Assembly (NCBI GenBank): GCA_023101885.1
Contig: JALPQD010000089.1
Span: 295,087-359,086, forward strand
Reading direction: 5' to 3'
Origin: Typhlomys cinereus
Lineage: Eukaryota; Chordata; Mammalia; Rodentia; Platacanthomyidae
Length of the DNA stretch: 64,000 nt
In this document: positions 21,046 through 31,979 of the stretch, in pieces
How positions within the stretch are numbered: the stretch's first letter is position 1
How the letters are laid out: every line of letters starts with the position of its first letter
Program-made: the position numbers and the translations under genes
Notes under the pieces: generated by a model
The model's database searches: none
What the model was told of the DNA's origin: nothing
The model's input: the letters and a program-made list of their open reading frames with translations, nothing else

Positions 21046-21724
21046 TCTAAGTAAATGGGATAACTGGGAAGGTTTGTGGCGGTTGCTGTTTGTCATCTGG
21101 GTCTGAAAGAATCTTCAGCACCATGGTGGCAACCCCCCAGCCTCACTCTCTTCGAGTGGAAGATTAGATAACTAAGAGGTTACTACCTGCACCAGGCAAA
21201 GGAGAGAGCTCTGAGTTCCGCAGCCTGACACAACTAGGACACGAAAACAGCTGCTCCCCGGAATGCTGAGCACAAGGAGACACCAGCCCCAGGAGCTTCT
21301 GGATGGTGAGGATGAGAACTTTCTAGAAAAGACCATAAGCCTCAAAGTGAGGGTGCAGGTCTTTGTCAGCCATTTAATCAAGTGGGAGGGGGCAGAGAGC
21401 TGGAGCATGGCAGCTGATTGACGTGGTATCTGAGCTTGGGTACAAGCAGCTTGAGACCCCCCAGCATGTTCTGGGTACCACACCAAACCAGATAGTCGTA
21501 AATACAGACGGGACGGAGGAGAAATCTGGGCAGAGATGTACCATGGGAATCGATAGCAGAGGAGACAGGTTGTTGTGGACCCAGCCGTGGTGCCCCTAGG
21601 ACACCTAGGAGATACAGGGAGGGTATCTCTAAGATGATGTAATGACACCCATCTGGTCAGCCTGACTCCTCTTTCTTCCTTGCTTTGAACTATTTTTGCA
21701 GATCTGTCAGGTCTCTCCCCCGCC
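21046..21724. other. Unique sequence
   Basis: Single-copy. A 222-codon minus-strand open frame spans it and a CA-derived His-Thr run, but no domain or splice-like structure is recognised, so it is not annotated as a gene. Confidence 0.5.
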
Positions 21725-21727
21725 ATC

Positions 21728-21730
<3 letters not shown>

Positions 21731-21782
<52 letters not shown>

Positions 21783-22027
21783 CAGAGGGCACTGGAGTGT
21801 GTGTGCCTGTGGAAAACTCAAGGGTGACATCAGGAATCATCCTAAACTACTCTACCATCTTATTGCCTTGCTCTGGAGTTTTCCAGGCTCTGCCTTCCAG
21901 GATCAGAATTGCAGGCTACCATGATATCCACCTGGGAATTTTTTTTTAATGTGGGAATCTGAGGATTTGAACTCAGTTTCTTTTGCTTGCAAGGCAAAGG
22001 TTTTCACCCCCAGCCATTTCTCCAGAT
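21731..22027 (-). mobile_element. SINE-A, reverse, with (TG)n tail
   Basis: TG tract 21731-21780 then cagagggcactggagtgtgt, gtgacatcaggaatcatcct, cttgctctggagttttccag and the reverse head with accccc and agccatttctccag. Confidence 0.82.
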
Positions 22028-22079
22028 TGGAAGTCAGAGCCTTCATCCAGTTCCGACATCCCATTTCTCACCAATGTTC

Positions 22080-22320
22080 AGCTGCTTAGAATGAGAGCCC
22101 CAAAGAGGGTGATTCGTTTAAAAAAGAAAGAAGTGACTCTAACTGATTTATTAATAGCCCATAATGCCGGTAATAGGCAATCGATGAATCTGTTCTTAAG
22201 AATTTATCGGGCAAATATTCCAGAGCTGTATTAAAGACACTACTCATAAATGCCCGGGAGCCTTCATCTGTTAACTTAGGTGGTAGGAGAATATCATTAC
22301 CTTCAGGAAAACAAACAGAG
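22080..22320. other. Candidate conserved non-coding block
   Basis: Non-repetitive, AT-rich sequence with retained CpGs and homeobox/HNF-like motifs (gatttattaatag, gcaatcgatgaat, atctgttaac). No coding frame. Conservation is inferred only from its appearance. Confidence 0.4.
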
Positions 22321-22639
22321 CCAATCCCCAGCTCTGATTTCTTCAGATGCTGGAAAATGCAGGCCCAGAGTATGTAAGTCAATTGTGTGATGTGCCCTAG
22401 GCCAAGTGTCCCCGTATCTAGAAAGCGACTCTGGCTTTCTTAATATATGCGCCTGCATTTCAGAAAGTAACCTGAGCTTGGGGCAGCACAAGAGGGGGTT
22501 GGGAAGTCTTTGTGGGTGGGGGTATGGGCTAGAAACTTGGGCCAGATGTGTAGGGTCTTTCATTTGCAGGTTTATTGGCTTAGTGTGTTAAGTAATGCTG
22601 AGTAGAAGTAAAGTATTCTCTCCTAAAACTGTGGGGGTT
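22321..22639. other. Unique sequence
   Basis: Single-copy; G-rich part at 22490-22535. No gene. Confidence 0.5.
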
Positions 22640-22735
22640 TTTTGGGTGGGGCAGTCCTGGGGATTGAACCCAGGGCCTCACTCCTGAAGCACAACTGCTC
22701 TGTTGAGTTATGTACCCCCACTCTTTTCTAAGACA
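22640..22735 (-). mobile_element. ID-like SINE fragment, reverse
   Basis: cctggggattgaacccaggg, cctcactcc, and ctgttgagttatgtaccccc match the reverse ID head. Confidence 0.6.
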
Positions 22736-23039
22736 TTCCATATGATCAGATGTTAAAGATAAGGAAGTCTACATATCCAATCATTTGAGAGACCTTTGAT
22801 AACTTTCTTGGAAGTCCTTTGCTCTTACAGAGTCCTGGCGGGTATCACACGCATCCAAAGCAATCATGCAAATGAAAAGAAGACTTCATGAAGCATGGAG
22901 CTGTGGCTCTGCTCAGAGCCATAGGCCCTGGCAGGTAAGATTGATTGAGGAAGCTCATGTGAAGTTTGGTGGCGTGTGTTACTGTGACTTCAGGACTGGA
23001 TGCCAATTCTCAAGTGATTGTCCTCAAAAGCACTTGGAG
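22736..23039. other. Unique sequence
   Basis: Single-copy; nothing recognised. Confidence 0.5.
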
Positions 23040-23308
23040 AAGTCTGGTGAGATAGGTGGCTCATGGGCTAAAACCTTTGCTTTGAAAGCTAAAGGACCTG
23101 AGTTCAGATCCCCAGATCCCATGTTAAAAAAATGCCAGGTAGAAATGGTGGTGGTCTGCAATTCTGGCCATGGAAAGCAGAGCCTAGGAAACCCTCAGAT
23201 AATGCGATAATGAAGTGGTAATCCAGGATGATTCTTGATGTCCACTCAAGTGTCATCTTACTACACACACGTGCACACACACATGCACACGCACATGCAC
23301 ATGCACAC
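23040..23308 (+). mobile_element. SINE-A
   Basis: gataggtggctcatgggcta, cctgagttcagatccccaga, agcagagcctaggaaaccct and aatccaggatgattcttgat; CA-rich tail at 23263-23308. Confidence 0.8.
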
Positions 23309-23425
23309 TGGCTGAAGGGTCAGTAAGAAAGTTTAGCAGGTAAGGAGTCTGTTCTCAATCCTGATGAACTGAGTCCAATTCCTGGAAGCCCACATGATGC
23401 ATGTGTGTCTCTCTCTCATGTGCCC
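23309..23425 (+). mobile_element. B3-like SINE fragment
   Basis: agtttagcaggtaaggagtc, gaactgagtccaattcctgg and agcccacatgatgcatgtg, ending in a short CT tract. Confidence 0.5.
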
Positions 23426-23637
23426 CCCCAGGGTTTCTTGAGGAACCTAAAGCTCACTGTTTCCAGTAGGATTGGTCAACCACTAATCCTCCTTTTTCCT
23501 CCTCTTAGCGATATAAATTGCTGATCCCTCCAAACAACTTAAGAGGTTGTTAGAGTTATTAGCATCTCACAGAAAGGCAAGTTGCAGTCCATAGAGCAGT
23601 TTTCCAGACTTAAGTAGACTTGTCCATGTCTGACTTC
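23426..23637. other. Unique sequence
   Basis: Single-copy; nothing recognised. Confidence 0.5.
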
Positions 23638-23823
23638 TCGTGTGTACGCATGCGTGCGTGTGTGCGTGCGTGCGTGTGTGTGTGTGTTATGTGCGAGTTT
23701 GTGGCATCAAGTGCATATGTTTGTATGTTTGTGTGTCCATGTGTGTTTTGTGTATGCATTAACATAAGCGCTTGTGTGTGTAAAGGCACATTGTGTGTGT
23801 TGTGTAAGTATAAAGGTGCATGT
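23638..23823. repeat. Degenerate TG/TGCG tract
   Basis: TG-rich with a CpG-rich (tgcg)n start at 23645-23680. It continues after the LTR at 24242, so the LTR is inserted in it. Confidence 0.85.
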
Positions 23824-24241
23824 TGTCACAGTTAGGCACAGGTGTCAATTTGACAGTGGAGGGTTTGAGCTCTGGGCACATTTGTAAAGAATTAGTGGTT
23901 GAGTTAAGTCCAGAGCAAACCTTCAGGAGATTGTTTAGCTGATGGGGAAGGTCCAGCCCATGGTGGGTGGGACTAGGTCCTGGATAAAATACAGAGAGAT
24001 GATTAAGAAGTTGGCATCTTTGTGTATACTTGGCCAGACATGCTGGAATAGCAAGTAAGGATTGTCTATCTCTCAGCTGTTATGCAGTGATGGTGTGGCC
24101 AGTTCCCTCAGCCCTAGTGTTGGTGCATGCTCTCCCGTCAAGCTGGACTATGAACCAATAATCATAAGAGAGAATAAACTCCTTATTCCCTTAAGCCGTT
24201 TGATGGTCATTTATCAGCAACTATGCAGACGAACTGCAACA
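23824..24241 (+). mobile_element. Solo LTR, family T, intact with 5-bp target duplication
   Basis: 418 bp from TGTCACAG to CTGCAACA, flanked by CATGT at 23819-23823 and 24242-24246. It interrupts a TG-rich SINE tail. Layout matches the copy at 9483-9903 throughout. Confidence 0.9.
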
Positions 24242-24616
24242 CATGTCCATGTGTGTTATGTATGTGTACATATGTGTTTCTGTGTGTAAAGGGACATTGT
24301 GTATGCTGTGTGTAAAGGTGCATATGAGTGTGTGCGCATATGTGTGCAAGCGTGCATGGAGCCCCACGGTCATCTTGGTTGTCATTGCTCAGAAACCATT
24401 CACCTTGTGTTTTGAGACAGAGTCCCTTGTGGCCCGAGTCACTGACATCAGCTAAACAGTCTGCCCAGCCAGCTCCGGGGTCTCTCTGCCTCCACCTTCT
24501 GGGCACTGGGATGACATGGAAGCACCATCCTTTTTAAATGTGGGTTTTGAGGACTGAACCAGGTCCCCATTCCTGCAAAACAAGCACACTACTGACTGAG
24601 CCATTCTCCTGCCCCT
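24242..24616 (-). mobile_element. B4-like SINE, reverse
   Basis: TG tail, gtcattgctcagaaaccatt, ttttgagacagagtcccttg, gggcactgggatgacatg and a head with gcacactactgactgagcca. Together with 23638-23823 its tail was split by the LTR. Confidence 0.75.
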
Positions 24617-24722
24617 CCAGATCAGACTTCTCTTTTCCCTACCACTGCCCACTACCTCCCAAAGTCATTCCTTGTGCCTCAGTTATCCCATTAAGCATTA
24701 CTCAATCTACAGCCTATGACTT

Positions 24723-24758
24723 TCATTCATTCATTCATTCATTCATTCATTCATCCAG
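24723..24758. repeat. (ATTC)n microsatellite
   Basis: About nine units of attc. Confidence 0.97.
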
Positions 24759-25417
24759 GTAGCCAAGTTATAAGTCATTGCACAGAATCATGGAATCTGA
24801 ATGAAGAACAGATGGGGTGGCATCTGTTGACATTGGGGACACCTTCTGTCCACAGACCAGCCCCTCTCACCTCACAGGCCCTTTGTTGAGGTGACCCATC
24901 CCCACTGGAAACAGCATACTGGGCTCACAGTTGTTTGCAGAGCAGAGGTGTTCTCTAAGCAAAGCCAGGTCGGAATTTCAAGACTCTCCCTGGAATTGGA
25001 TGCTGGGAAGAGAAGCAAGGGTCCTGAGCTTGTCTGATGGCTCTGTCTCCATCTTGGCATGGGTATGCTGCCTGGATGCTACTGCCCAGCTTTGTGGAGC
25101 ATTGCAAGGTTCATTGCCAAGGCCCCTGCTCCATCTCAACAAGGCTGCTTCTTGAGCTCCAGCAGCCTTCTGGTACATTCCCATGCTGCTTTGTGTTGGC
25201 GGAGCCTGACCTATATGTGCACTGCAGTGTCTGGGTTCCAAGCCCAGGCAGGAGGCAACAAAGAAAGCATCCCAGGGAGGTGACATCTAAACTGAGTCTA
25301 GAAGGAGAAATGAATACCTCTGGGTTACGATATCAGATCATAAACATCAGCAGATATCAGAGGTCACTTTTAGTTTCCTCTGCAGCTATCTCTTAACGTT
25401 GCTGCTGCTGCTGCTTC
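24759..25417. other. Unique sequence
   Basis: Single-copy, slightly GC-richer than average; several 70-120 codon open frames but no recognised domain. A short (gct)n run at about 25399-25416. Confidence 0.5.
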
Positions 25418-25540
25418 TATTTTATAGAAAAGGTTCAGAGAGGCAGCATGACCTGTCCACAGTCACATGAGATGGGATTCACATCTAATTCTCCCAGGCT
25501 GGAACTTGAAGCAAACCCGTGACCTCCTGAGCTCTCTCTG
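25418..25540 (-). mobile_element. MIR relic
   Basis: aaaaggttcagagaggcagc, cctgtccacagtcacatgag and gatgggattcacatctaatt follow the reverse MIR core. Confidence 0.6.
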
Positions 25541-26419
25541 GAGACCCAGAACTCTGGCATTTAACTCTCCACTGGTTATAAGCATTGCTGCTATCTTCTG
25601 TGGCCTGTGCCTTGATTCTGATTTTATTTTTTTCTATCTTGGTGTTTTATGGTGTTGTGTAGGAAGTATTCAAGAGTTCTGTTTTATAGAGCTTCCGTTC
25701 CAGAGGGCGGATGCTAATAAAGCGGATTTTAAGATAGTTGTATATTTCACATGCGTATCCTAATATATACGTGTGTTTTAACAGGACATAAATGCTGGGA
25801 AGAAAACAAGGGGGAAGGGAGGAAGAGCGCTTGTGATTTCCAGGAGGACTGCGAGAAACACCCTGGGGAATGACCTGAGCAGGTTTAAGGCAAGCACATC
25901 CATTGTTGCTACCTTTATGCAAATTTCAGAAATGTCCTTGACCTTGGAGGTTCAAAAGCACAGTCACGAAGAGGGTGACTGATGCCGGAAAAGGCAGCAA
26001 GCAGATGGGCTCCCAAGGCAGGTGCACGTGTGGGACAAGGAAATGGAGACGCAAAAGCAACATGGAACCCACATGGTCTGCATGCTTGCTCTATGTCCTG
26101 GACGGTTGGGATTCCACTACACTTAGTCCCTGTGGCGTGTGAAACACCGGGCCTGATTATGTTCATGCATCAAAGGGACAACAAATCCAGACACACATTT
26201 TCTTGATTCTAAGGCTGTGTGCATGCATGAGAACTCTGGACTTTGATTGGATCATGATGAGAGAATGCGCTTGTCTGTGGTCCAATCAGCAGGAGGATTG
26301 GACCAAGCCACCATCAATGCAGGGTACCTGCTGCATGGGTTGTGGGTATGGTGTTCTAAGATACCATTTTCAAGGATTCTTTGTGTTTATGGACAAGAAA
26401 CACAGCCACGCGTACAAAC
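25541..26419. other. Unique sequence, possibly L2-derived in part
   Basis: 25640-25745 (ttatagagcttccgttccag, gctaataaagcgg) resembles the reverse L2 end; the rest is single-copy with no gene recognised. Confidence 0.4.
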
Positions 26420-26718
26420 ACACATAGACCATAAATCACACACACACACACACACACACGAACATGTGCACATACACAAGCACATGTATGCATGCAAACA
26501 TATTTATACACATCAACAAACACACACACACCAGCACAAACACACCAGTGTATGCACACAAACACACATACACATACACCATCATGCAAATACTTTAGCA
26601 CAGATATGTACACACATACATACACCAGCATACATACTCTCCAGCACACACACACATCAACACACACACACCAACACACAAACACTTGAACACACATGCA
26701 CAGACACACCAACACTTG

Positions 26719-26756
<38 letters not shown>
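26420..26756. repeat. CA-rich tract
   Basis: About 330 bp of CA and ACACC/CAACA units, including a pure CA run at 26720-26756. Long His-Thr and Val-Cys frames are artefacts. Confidence 0.93.
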
Positions 26757-26760
<4 letters not shown>

Positions 26761-26784
26761 CTCTCAACTTTCCTGCAGTTTTCC

Positions 26785-26828
<44 letters not shown>

Positions 26829-26858
26829 CTCTCAACTTTCCTGCAGTTTTCCATACTT
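26757..26858. repeat. 68-bp tandem duplication containing (CA)n
   Basis: The block ctctctctcaactttcctg with cagttttccata occurs at 26757 and 26825; each copy is preceded by a CA run. The period is 68 bp. Confidence 0.92.
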
Positions 26859-27229
26859 CCTGTGATTTTATGGTCAATGAGGTCTCACTTGTATTTAACT
26901 GGAAGGGATAACAGCAAGCAATTTAGCAAGGCTGAAAGTGTTTCCTGCTTTTAAAGCACACTATCCTCTGATGGTCTGAAGTCCCTATGTTTCATGAGTT
27001 CTGGTGCTGCTGCGAACAGTTTTGGGTGTTCTGTTGCCTATGTTCACCCAGCAGCTGCATTACCCTGTGTCCAGCTGGGGCAAATGGGAGGAGTGGCTAC
27101 CCCATCTGTGTGCCATGGCCAGGGTCAGGAGAGATGTTAGAGTGGCCTCTCTCCCTTTTCTAATTTGACCTCAATGTGCTTGAGTTCTGACTCACAGACA
27201 CAGACAGGGGACTGCATGAGACACACAGT
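26859..27229. other. Unique sequence
   Basis: Single-copy; nothing recognised. Confidence 0.5.
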
Positions 27230-27800
27230 TCGTGTACCCAGACGGTTTATGTTTTAGGGTGGGGAACAGATGTGGCAATCACAGCAGGGAGTCTGTGATT
27301 GGTGATAGGGATGAGGCTCTGAAGGAAGGACACGTTCTCTGTGAAGACACACTGAGTGTGCAGGACCAGGCCAGGGACTTAGAAAGGATGGAGCTTTGAT
27401 CTGGTTTGACACACAGACAGATAAGTAATCCACAAGTAGAGGGACACACTCGCTGTGTTTGACATAAACAAGAAAGGATTCGGGAGATGAGAGACATCTG
27501 GTGTGCTGGGAAACAGCAGCCAAACAAGGGCTCAGTGGTGTGACATACAGGTCACTGAAAAGCCCAGTGGGCAGAGTGTGACAGGGTACGAGATTCCAGA
27601 AAACAGGCATAGGCAGTGCCCCTGCCTGGTCTTCCAAGTCAGGATGAAGATACTGGACCTTATCTGAAGAAATCATTCAAGGGGCTTGAAGAGGAGAATG
27701 ATATAATATAATCATGGCTGTGTTTTGAGATAATTCTATACTTAAAGGTTAGGGTATGAAGGAGTCATGTGTTTGTGCACATATTGGGTAGCTTCAATTT
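27230..27800 (-). mobile_element. Ancient L2-like or associated mammalian repeat
   Basis: Segments in order: cacacagacagataagtaat, aaaacaggcataggcagtgc, actggaccttatctgaag, ggggcttgaagaggagaatg and atgatataatataatcatgg follow an old mammalian repeat also seen at 38510-39100. Family name uncertain. Confidence 0.45.
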
Positions 27801-27884
27801 GTGTGGTGTAGATGAAGATGGAAGTAAATAGACAAAATAGCTGGACAGGTAAAGTAAGCAGATTCTAGCAATAATACTGAAATA

Positions 27885-28320
27885 GAGGGGAGAGAGAGGA
27901 GGGAAAAGAAGAGGGGAAAGATATGAGAGTGAGAAGAAGGAAGGGGAAGGGGAGAAGAAAAGATAGAGAATAAGAATAAGAAGGAGGAGGAAAAAGAAGA
28001 GAAGGAGAAGAGAAGGAGGAAGGGGAGAAGAAAAGATAGAGAATAAGAATAATAAGAATAAGGAGATGAGGATGAAGAAGAAGAAGGAGGAGGAAGAGAA
28101 GAAGAAGTGAGAAGAACAAGAGAAGAAGAGGAGGAAGAGGAGAAAAGAAAGATGAAGGAGGAGAGAGGGAAAAGAAAAGGGAGAGAAAGAAGAGGAGGAG
28201 GAGAAGAAAAAGATAAAGAAAGAGGAAGAGAAGGAGGAGAACAAGAAAAGAGGGAAGGAAGAAGAGGAAGAAGAAGGAAGTGAGAGGATGGGAGAGATGG
28301 TGAGAGGGGAAGAAAGATGC
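27885..28320 (+). repeat. Long GGA/GAA purine tract
   Basis: About 435 bp nearly all A and G on the plus strand, with repeated blocks such as ggggagaagaaaagatagag at about 27950 and 28024, so part is a tandem duplication of about 74 bp. Ser-Leu-Phe open frames on the minus strand (up to 209 codons) are artefacts. Confidence 0.96.
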
Positions 28321-29637
28321 TGGATGAATGTCTTGGGGGACCAGACAGCTCACAAGATAGGGCACTTGAGGAGATTGTCAGGTTGACCTCAGATACATTG
28401 AATTTGAGATGCATCTTAGGCAACCATTATGATGCAATTTATGCAACAAAGCATGCTGAGTATAAAGGACATTATATGCATCTTTAGTTGAGAAGTGATG
28501 TAGTCTGAAGGTGTTTGGAATGAGTGGCATTGTTAAATTCATTATGAATTTGGATAAAACTACCTAAGGAAAGAGAAAGAATAAGCATTAGTTTCCTTCC
28601 CTAAGTAACCATTGATTGAGCCAAACCTAATGTGCCCACCCTAGCAATGACTTCTATCTCCTCCAAGTTGGAGGAGAAAAATAAGGTGTGCAATTTTGAT
28701 TAATGAGAAACATCCCATGTATGAAGTGTGTGTGGGGTAAAGTTCCCACCTCCTGGGGTCTCATTTTGGATGTAGCTCACACTGCTGGCTTTGGCTAGGG
28801 AGACTTCATAAGCGAGGGCAAGTGACTTTGTTGAAAGCTCTCTTGGTGGAACTTTTGGGCACATGGTTACTTCGACATGTCGTCAGCCATGGTGACAGTA
28901 GGAGCCAAGTCACAGCAGGAAGTGATGTGTAGGGTCCCCAGACTCTTGTTTCAATACCTCCTGGTTCCTCGTGTGGAAAAATCTACCACCTCTCTAAGTA
29001 GATGCAGCAGGCGAATGCTTATGGTTTTTGCAGACCAAGACTGTTAGCTTGGTGTGAGGACAGGGTCTCCAGGCACTGTGAGGTAATGGGTAGCTACTTT
29101 GGTCATTGAGTGGACAGTGCAGATCTTGGGAGAGTGACTGTGAGACCCTCAACAATCAGGATCTGTGTCTGACACCCAGTCTGGTGTTAGAAAAGACCAA
29201 AGATGATTATTTTTTTCCTGCATGTTTTAACAGTAAATTCCCCCTTGGAGAGAAGTTGCAGGTGATCATTTAAGTCCACAAATCTGACAGAAAGTGGGGC
29301 CTTTATAGCCCATGGACATTCAGAGGTGCTCACCTTTCCCATGATTGACATATCACAATGACACCAGGAGACTGCATGGTAGAAAGTGGAAGAAGATAAC
29401 GACCATTGGTCTGGGAGATGTGGGAAGATGGATGGATTGTGATTTGCCCATTGTCCCAAGAATGAAGATGTCCTGGGAAGGTCTTGAGCCAAGGATGTTA
29501 GCTAGTTAGCTGAGAGCTTCCATGCTGGGACATGGGAATGACAGTGTGACATGCATTAGGAGGATGATTTTTTTTCTCCAAATGGGATGGGTTTCCTACA
29601 AGATGTCTGCTGCTCTTGAGGGAGGAGTCCACACTGG
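28321..29637. other. Unique sequence
   Basis: About 1.3 kb without a recognised gene or repeat. Low CpG, ordinary composition. Confidence 0.5.
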
Positions 29638-29730
29638 TCAACATTTACTAAGCACTTACTACATAACAAATGTTAGTAGTTATGCTGCAAATTGTATCAG
29701 CTACTTGTCTCTTTGCTGGGAGAAAAGGCA
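29638..29730 (-). mobile_element. MIR relic
   Basis: acatttactaagcacttact and acataac match the reverse MIR start. Confidence 0.5.
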
Positions 29731-29910
29731 GCTCGGAGGAAGGAAAGATTAACTTTCTTCTCAGGTTTGAAGAGCACAGTGGGTTCTGGTGGGCAAAGGG
29801 CAGAAGCAGCAGCCTGAAGTAGATGGATACATTGTGTCTACAGTCAGTAAGATGAAGTGTTGTGTAGCCATTTCCTCAGAATGGAAACATTCCCTTTCTA
29901 AGGGAGACTG

Positions 29911-29992
29911 GCAAAGCTTCAAGAAGTAAAGGAATCTTACAAGGCTCAGGAAGTAAACAAAATTTACAAGTCCCAGGAAGCCCCTGAAATTT
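29911..29992. repeat. 27-bp tandem repeat, three diverged copies
   Basis: Units at 29911, 29939 and 29966 share the pattern acaag-ctcaggaagt-aa-ttt. Units 2 and 3 are exactly 27 bp. Confidence 0.8.
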
Positions 29993-30079
29993 ATAAGGTT
30001 CATTACACCCTTTCTAAACATTATAGAAACAGTAGAAAGTGCTAGGGAGAGGAGACTCTGACAGGCAGAACTGACTTCC

Positions 30080-30350
30080 AGGTGTATAGGGAGATGCAAG
30101 GATGTAGCTGTGTGTGTGTGTATGTGTGTGTGTGTATCTGGAGGTCCAAAAGTAATATAATGAACCATCCTGGATTATTATACCTTCTTAAATTATTTTG
30201 CTTGGAAGTTTCCCAAGCTCTGCCCTCTAGGGCCAGAATTTCAGCTCACCACCATTACTGCCCATCATTTTTGCATGGGATCTGGAGATCTGAATTTGAG
30301 TCCTTTTGCTTGTTACGCAAAGGCTTTAACCCCTGAGCCATGTCCCCAGA
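30080..30350 (-). mobile_element. SINE-A, reverse
   Basis: TG tail 30103-30137, accatcctggattattatac, attttgcttggaagtttccc and ggctttaacccctgagccat. Confidence 0.8.
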
Positions 30351-30533
30351 CAGTCACCACCCACACTGCAGCCGGCCTTTTGGAGATGTAACAGCCTTTG
30401 AATCATTCATACTCTTTAAATAGTTGCTGTAAGCTCATTGGCTCACTAAGACAAACTTGATGGAGTCTTGTCTTGGGTCTTTGTGGGTGCCCTGAGGTGA
30501 ATAGATGTCTGTTTTTACCTTTACAGAAGTCGC

Positions 30534-30910
30534 TGTTGTGGTTTGAATGTGAAATGCCTCCTACTGGCTCTTGTGTTTGAATACTTGGTATCTAGCTGGT
30601 GGCGCTGTTTGAAAAACCTGTTTAACACCTGCAGGAATTGCTGGAGCAAGTACATGCTGGACTTTGATGCTGGGAAACCCAGACCTACTTCCTCTCCTGC
30701 AGTCTTACTCTCTCTGACTCTTAATGGCTGCTGGGACATAACCAGGGGCTCTTGCTTTGGCCTCCATGACTTCTGCTATACGTTCTTTCTCTGCCGTAAT
30801 GGAGTCTCCCCACCTCTGGAACTCTAAGCCAATTGGTTCTGTTCCTTTAGAGAATACAAGTTTTTGGGGTCACATTATTTTCTCAGAATAACAGAAGAAC
30901 AACTGCAACA
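30534..30910 (+). mobile_element. Solo LTR, family M, with 5-bp target duplication
   Basis: 377 bp from TGTTGTGGTTTGAATGTG to ACTGCAACA, flanked by GTCGC (30529-30533) and GTCAC (30911-30915), which differ by one CpG-type transition. Contains gccgtaatggag and cacctctggaactctaagcc as in other family-M copies. Confidence 0.85.
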
Positions 30911-30944
30911 GTCACACAACAGAGAGATGCATATTGGTGCTCCT

Positions 30945-31115
30945 TTGGTTTCTTATTACTCTGCCTTTTATCTATCCTGGGACACAATACCGCAGGATGG
31001 TGCTATCTACACTCAGAGTAGGACTCCCGCTTCAGTTAAACCTCTCTGAAAGCACCCTCTCTCAGGCCTGCCCAGAGAAGAGTCCTACCAGGTGATTTCA
31101 AATCCAGTCAAGGAG
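30945..31115 (-). mobile_element. LTR fragment, family T-related, reverse
   Basis: aggactcccgcttcagttaa, cctctctgaaagcacc, gcctgcccagaga and caggtgatttcaaatcc parallel the reverse 5' part of rodent T-type LTRs. Diverged. Confidence 0.4.
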
Positions 31116-31479
31116 ATCCTGCATACGGACCAGCTCATCCGAGCTGTAAGGGAAGGACACGTCCACGTCTCCATTTAAAGCTACAAAGTGTGAAACTCGC
31201 ACACTTTGCAAAATTCACCCAAGGTCAGCAGGCAGGAAAGGGCAAAGCCAAAACATCCACCCACAAGCGGCTGCAGAAGGGAGAAACAGGTGAATGACTT
31301 GTTTTTTGAGAGACACACTAGAATAACCCCCTTCTTTTATTGCCTGACTCTCAGGATGAGGTACAAAACTCTTCAGAAAAAGGTTAGTGTTGCAAAACGA
31401 TGCAACTGGAAAGAAACAGATTAAAAAATATGTTTGGAAATAACAGCAAAGTTTTTAAAAATCGTGTCTCTTTCTGTTT
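31116..31479. other. Unique sequence
   Basis: Single-copy; nothing recognised. Confidence 0.5.
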
Positions 31480-31928
31480 TCTTTTTTGTTCCCCATTAGG
31501 AAAGCAATTTGTGTTCACTGTGGAAATTTGGAAAACTACAGTAAAGTATAAAGAAGAAAATAAAAATCACACTAATCTTATTACACAAAGAGAATTGCTG
31601 TTAACATTTGTTTTATATCTTCCCACTCTTTTTATCTGTGTGTGTGTGTATACACACACACATATATAAATATACACACACACACATATAATTGGAACTG
31701 TTCTGTTGAATTGCCTTCTAGAGAGGTGAAGCCAATTTACATTCCCAGCATCAGGCTTTAAAAATGTTTCCCTTGCTCTGGCCAGGATAAAGGGCTTTTT
31801 TTTTCTTTCCTATCTAATAGGTTTTAAGACAGACATCTCTTTGTTTCAACTTGCATTTTATTTACTGAAAAAGCCACACTTTTCTTTTTACAAGTTTTTT
31901 TTATTATTATTTATTCAGTTGTGTGTGT

Positions 31929-31979
<51 letters not shown>

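Noticed and set aside
21172..21840. 222-codon minus-strand open frame
   Set aside because: Partly a CA-tract His-Thr run inside a SINE; the remainder shows no domain or conserved motif I recognise.
27765..28423. Open frames up to 209 codons rich in Ser, Leu and Phe on the minus strand
   Set aside because: They lie over a purine tract and all three frames are open, as expected for a simple repeat.
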